Shown one piece after another: positions 63,104-64,000 of a DNA stretch of 64,000 nt. Made by a program: the position numbers and the translations under genes. Source of the stretch: Sorangium cellulosum So0157-2 (GTDB taxonomy: Bacteria; Myxococcota_A; Polyangia; Polyangiales; Polyangiaceae); the NCBI RefSeq assembly GCF_000418325.1, contig NC_021658.1, positions 1,550,001 to 1,614,000 on the forward strand, in the 5' to 3' direction. The notes below the pieces were generated by a model. That model saw nothing but the letters and a program-made list of their open reading frames with translations. It made no database searches and was not told where the DNA came from. How positions within the stretch are numbered: the stretch's first letter is position 1; every line of letters starts with the position of its first letter.

Positions 63104-64000
63104 ATGCCTACCTTGCGTAAGGCGTCGATTCGTCTGAAGCTGTGGTCGCTCGCTGGCGTGCCCGTCGTCGGCGCCCTGCTGCTCGCGGCGATGATCGTGG
63201 GCGACGCGCGGCAGCAGGCCGCGAGGGCGGCGGCGATCGGCTCGATCGAGGACCTCGCGCAGCTCTCGTCGATCATGGCGCAGCCGCTGCACGCGCTCCA
63301 GAAGGAGCGGGCGTGGACCGCGCTGGTCGAGGGGCTGGAGATCCGGCCTCCGGACGCGCGGGACGCCGAGGCCGCGCGGGGCGCCGCGCGGCCGTTCCAG
63401 CGCGCCGTGGCGCTCGCGCGCGCGAGCGCCCAGCTCGAGACCGCGCGGGCGGCGACCGACGAGAGCCTCGCCCACCTCGACGCGTTCCTGGCCGAGCGCG
63501 ATCTCTCCCGCCTGCCGTCCCGGCTCGCGCGCGACCTCGCCGACGCGCGCGCCCACGTCGGCGAGCTCGGCGCGTTCCGGCGCCAGGCCGACGCGAAGGC
63601 GGCGCCGCTCGACAGCGCCCTCCAGATCTTCGGCGGCATCAACGCGAGCCTGATCCGCGCCAACGCCGGGCTCTCCGAGCTGAGCGACGAGGGCGAGCTC
63701 CTGCGGAGGATCCAGTCGATCGTCGCCGTGCACGAGCTCGCCGAGCGCGCCAGCCGCCAGCACGCGCTGCTCGCCCACGCGTTCGCGTCGACGCAGTTCG
63801 AGCCGGGCGCCTTCAAGACGCTCGTGACGCTGATGACGGAGGAGCAGCTCTATCGCGAGATGTTCCTGGCCAACGCGTCGGAGCCGGCGCGGGCGCTCCA
63901 CGACGCCGCCCGCGGCGACCCGCGCGTGCGGCGCGCCGACGAGCTGCGCGCCGCGGCGATCGCGTCGACGGACGAGGACCTGGCCATCGACCACGACGCG
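63104..64000 (+). CDS. NIT-domain membrane sensor, N-terminal part (runs off the window)
   Basis: A frame with no stop from ATG 63104 to the window end (299 codons). It opens with MPTLRKASIRLKLWSLAGVP and a transmembrane helix (VPVVGALLLAAMIVGD). The extracytoplasmic domain reads SIMAQPLHALQKERAWTALV, then HVGELGAFRRQADAKAAPLD and FGGINASLIRANAGLSELSD, the all-helical pattern of the nitrate/nitrite-sensing NIT domain (PF08376). The output domain lies outside; NIT is found in MCPs, histidine kinases and antiterminators. GGGGAAACGGGGG lies before the ATG. It is divergent from the porin operon. Confidence 0.82.
   Translation, partial: MPTLRKASIRLKLWSLAGVPVVGALLLAAMIVGDARQQAARAAAIGSIEDLAQLSSIMAQPLHALQKERAWTALVEGLEIRPPDARDAEAARGAARPFQRAVALARASAQLETARAATDESLAHLDAFLAERDLSRLPSRLARDLADARAHVGELGAFRRQADAKAAPLDSALQIFGGINASLIRANAGLSELSDEGELLRRIQSIVAVHELAERASRQHALLAHAFASTQFEPGAFKTLVTLMTEEQLYREMFLANASEPARALHDAARGDPRVRRADELRAAAIASTDEDLAIDHDA

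Overview
The window is GC-rich (by eye about 70% or more) and looks like a large-genome myxobacterium of the Polyangiales type (Sorangium/Polyangium-like). Support comes from gene style: a chemosensory operon, a Ser/Thr-kinase/AAA/GAF/histidine-kinase multi-kinase, Gly/Ala-linker lipoproteins with Cys-rich repeats, an AgmX/PglI-type lipoprotein, a DUF1552/DUF1592 pair and a WD40-rich NTPase. No rRNA, tRNA, CRISPR array or intact insertion sequence was seen. The species call is inference from gene content only.

Layout. 1-6063 (minus): one tightly packed chemosensory operon, CheW - receiver - CheW-like - YfiR-like - MCP - CheA/receiver hybrid - CheB-like (cut by the window edge). 6064-10045: accessory stretch with a DUF417 membrane protein, an ECF sigma factor overlapping a small zinc-anti-sigma-like protein, a decayed Rpn-nuclease-like remnant and a lipoprotein. 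10046-13155: a GT-C-type membrane glycosyltransferase and TrmB. 13266-15789: a less GC-rich patch with a TOPRIM-like protein, a 5'-truncated AAA ATPase and a 5'-truncated spherulin-4-like glycosidase; the two truncated genes meet at one junction near 14490. 16338-22463: Cys-rich lipoprotein, serine-hydrolase/TetR divergent pair with two matching operators, a DMT exporter and a receiver-STAS protein. 22584-28279: the multi-kinase, split by a frameshift, with a 72-bp tandem duplication across its stop codon.

28484-33607 encodes a 1707-residue protein with a nucleoside-phosphorylase domain, a NACHT NTPase, pentapeptide repeats and 14 WD40 repeats. This is an NLR-like architecture and is the best candidate here for a conflict or immune system. 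33739-44377 is mostly secreted and redox functions: GMC oxidoreductase, DUF1592/DUF1552, a DUF4082 protein, a beta-helix lipoprotein and an AgmX-type lipoprotein. 44469-47092 is a two-component pair. 47279-50119 is an M23 peptidase carrying four 161-residue repeats. 50336-58940 holds PfkB, PhoD, an azoreductase/LysR pair with clear palindromic operators, and an M48 peptidase operon. 59415-64000 holds a CheX-like protein, a 111-nt hairpin, a lipoprotein/PstS-like/porin operon and the start of a NIT-domain sensor.

Signal transduction dominates: at least five systems are present (the chemosensory operon, the multi-kinase, the receiver-STAS protein, the OmpR pair and the NIT sensor). Convergent gene pairs are often separated by strong GC hairpins that probably act as bidirectional terminators.
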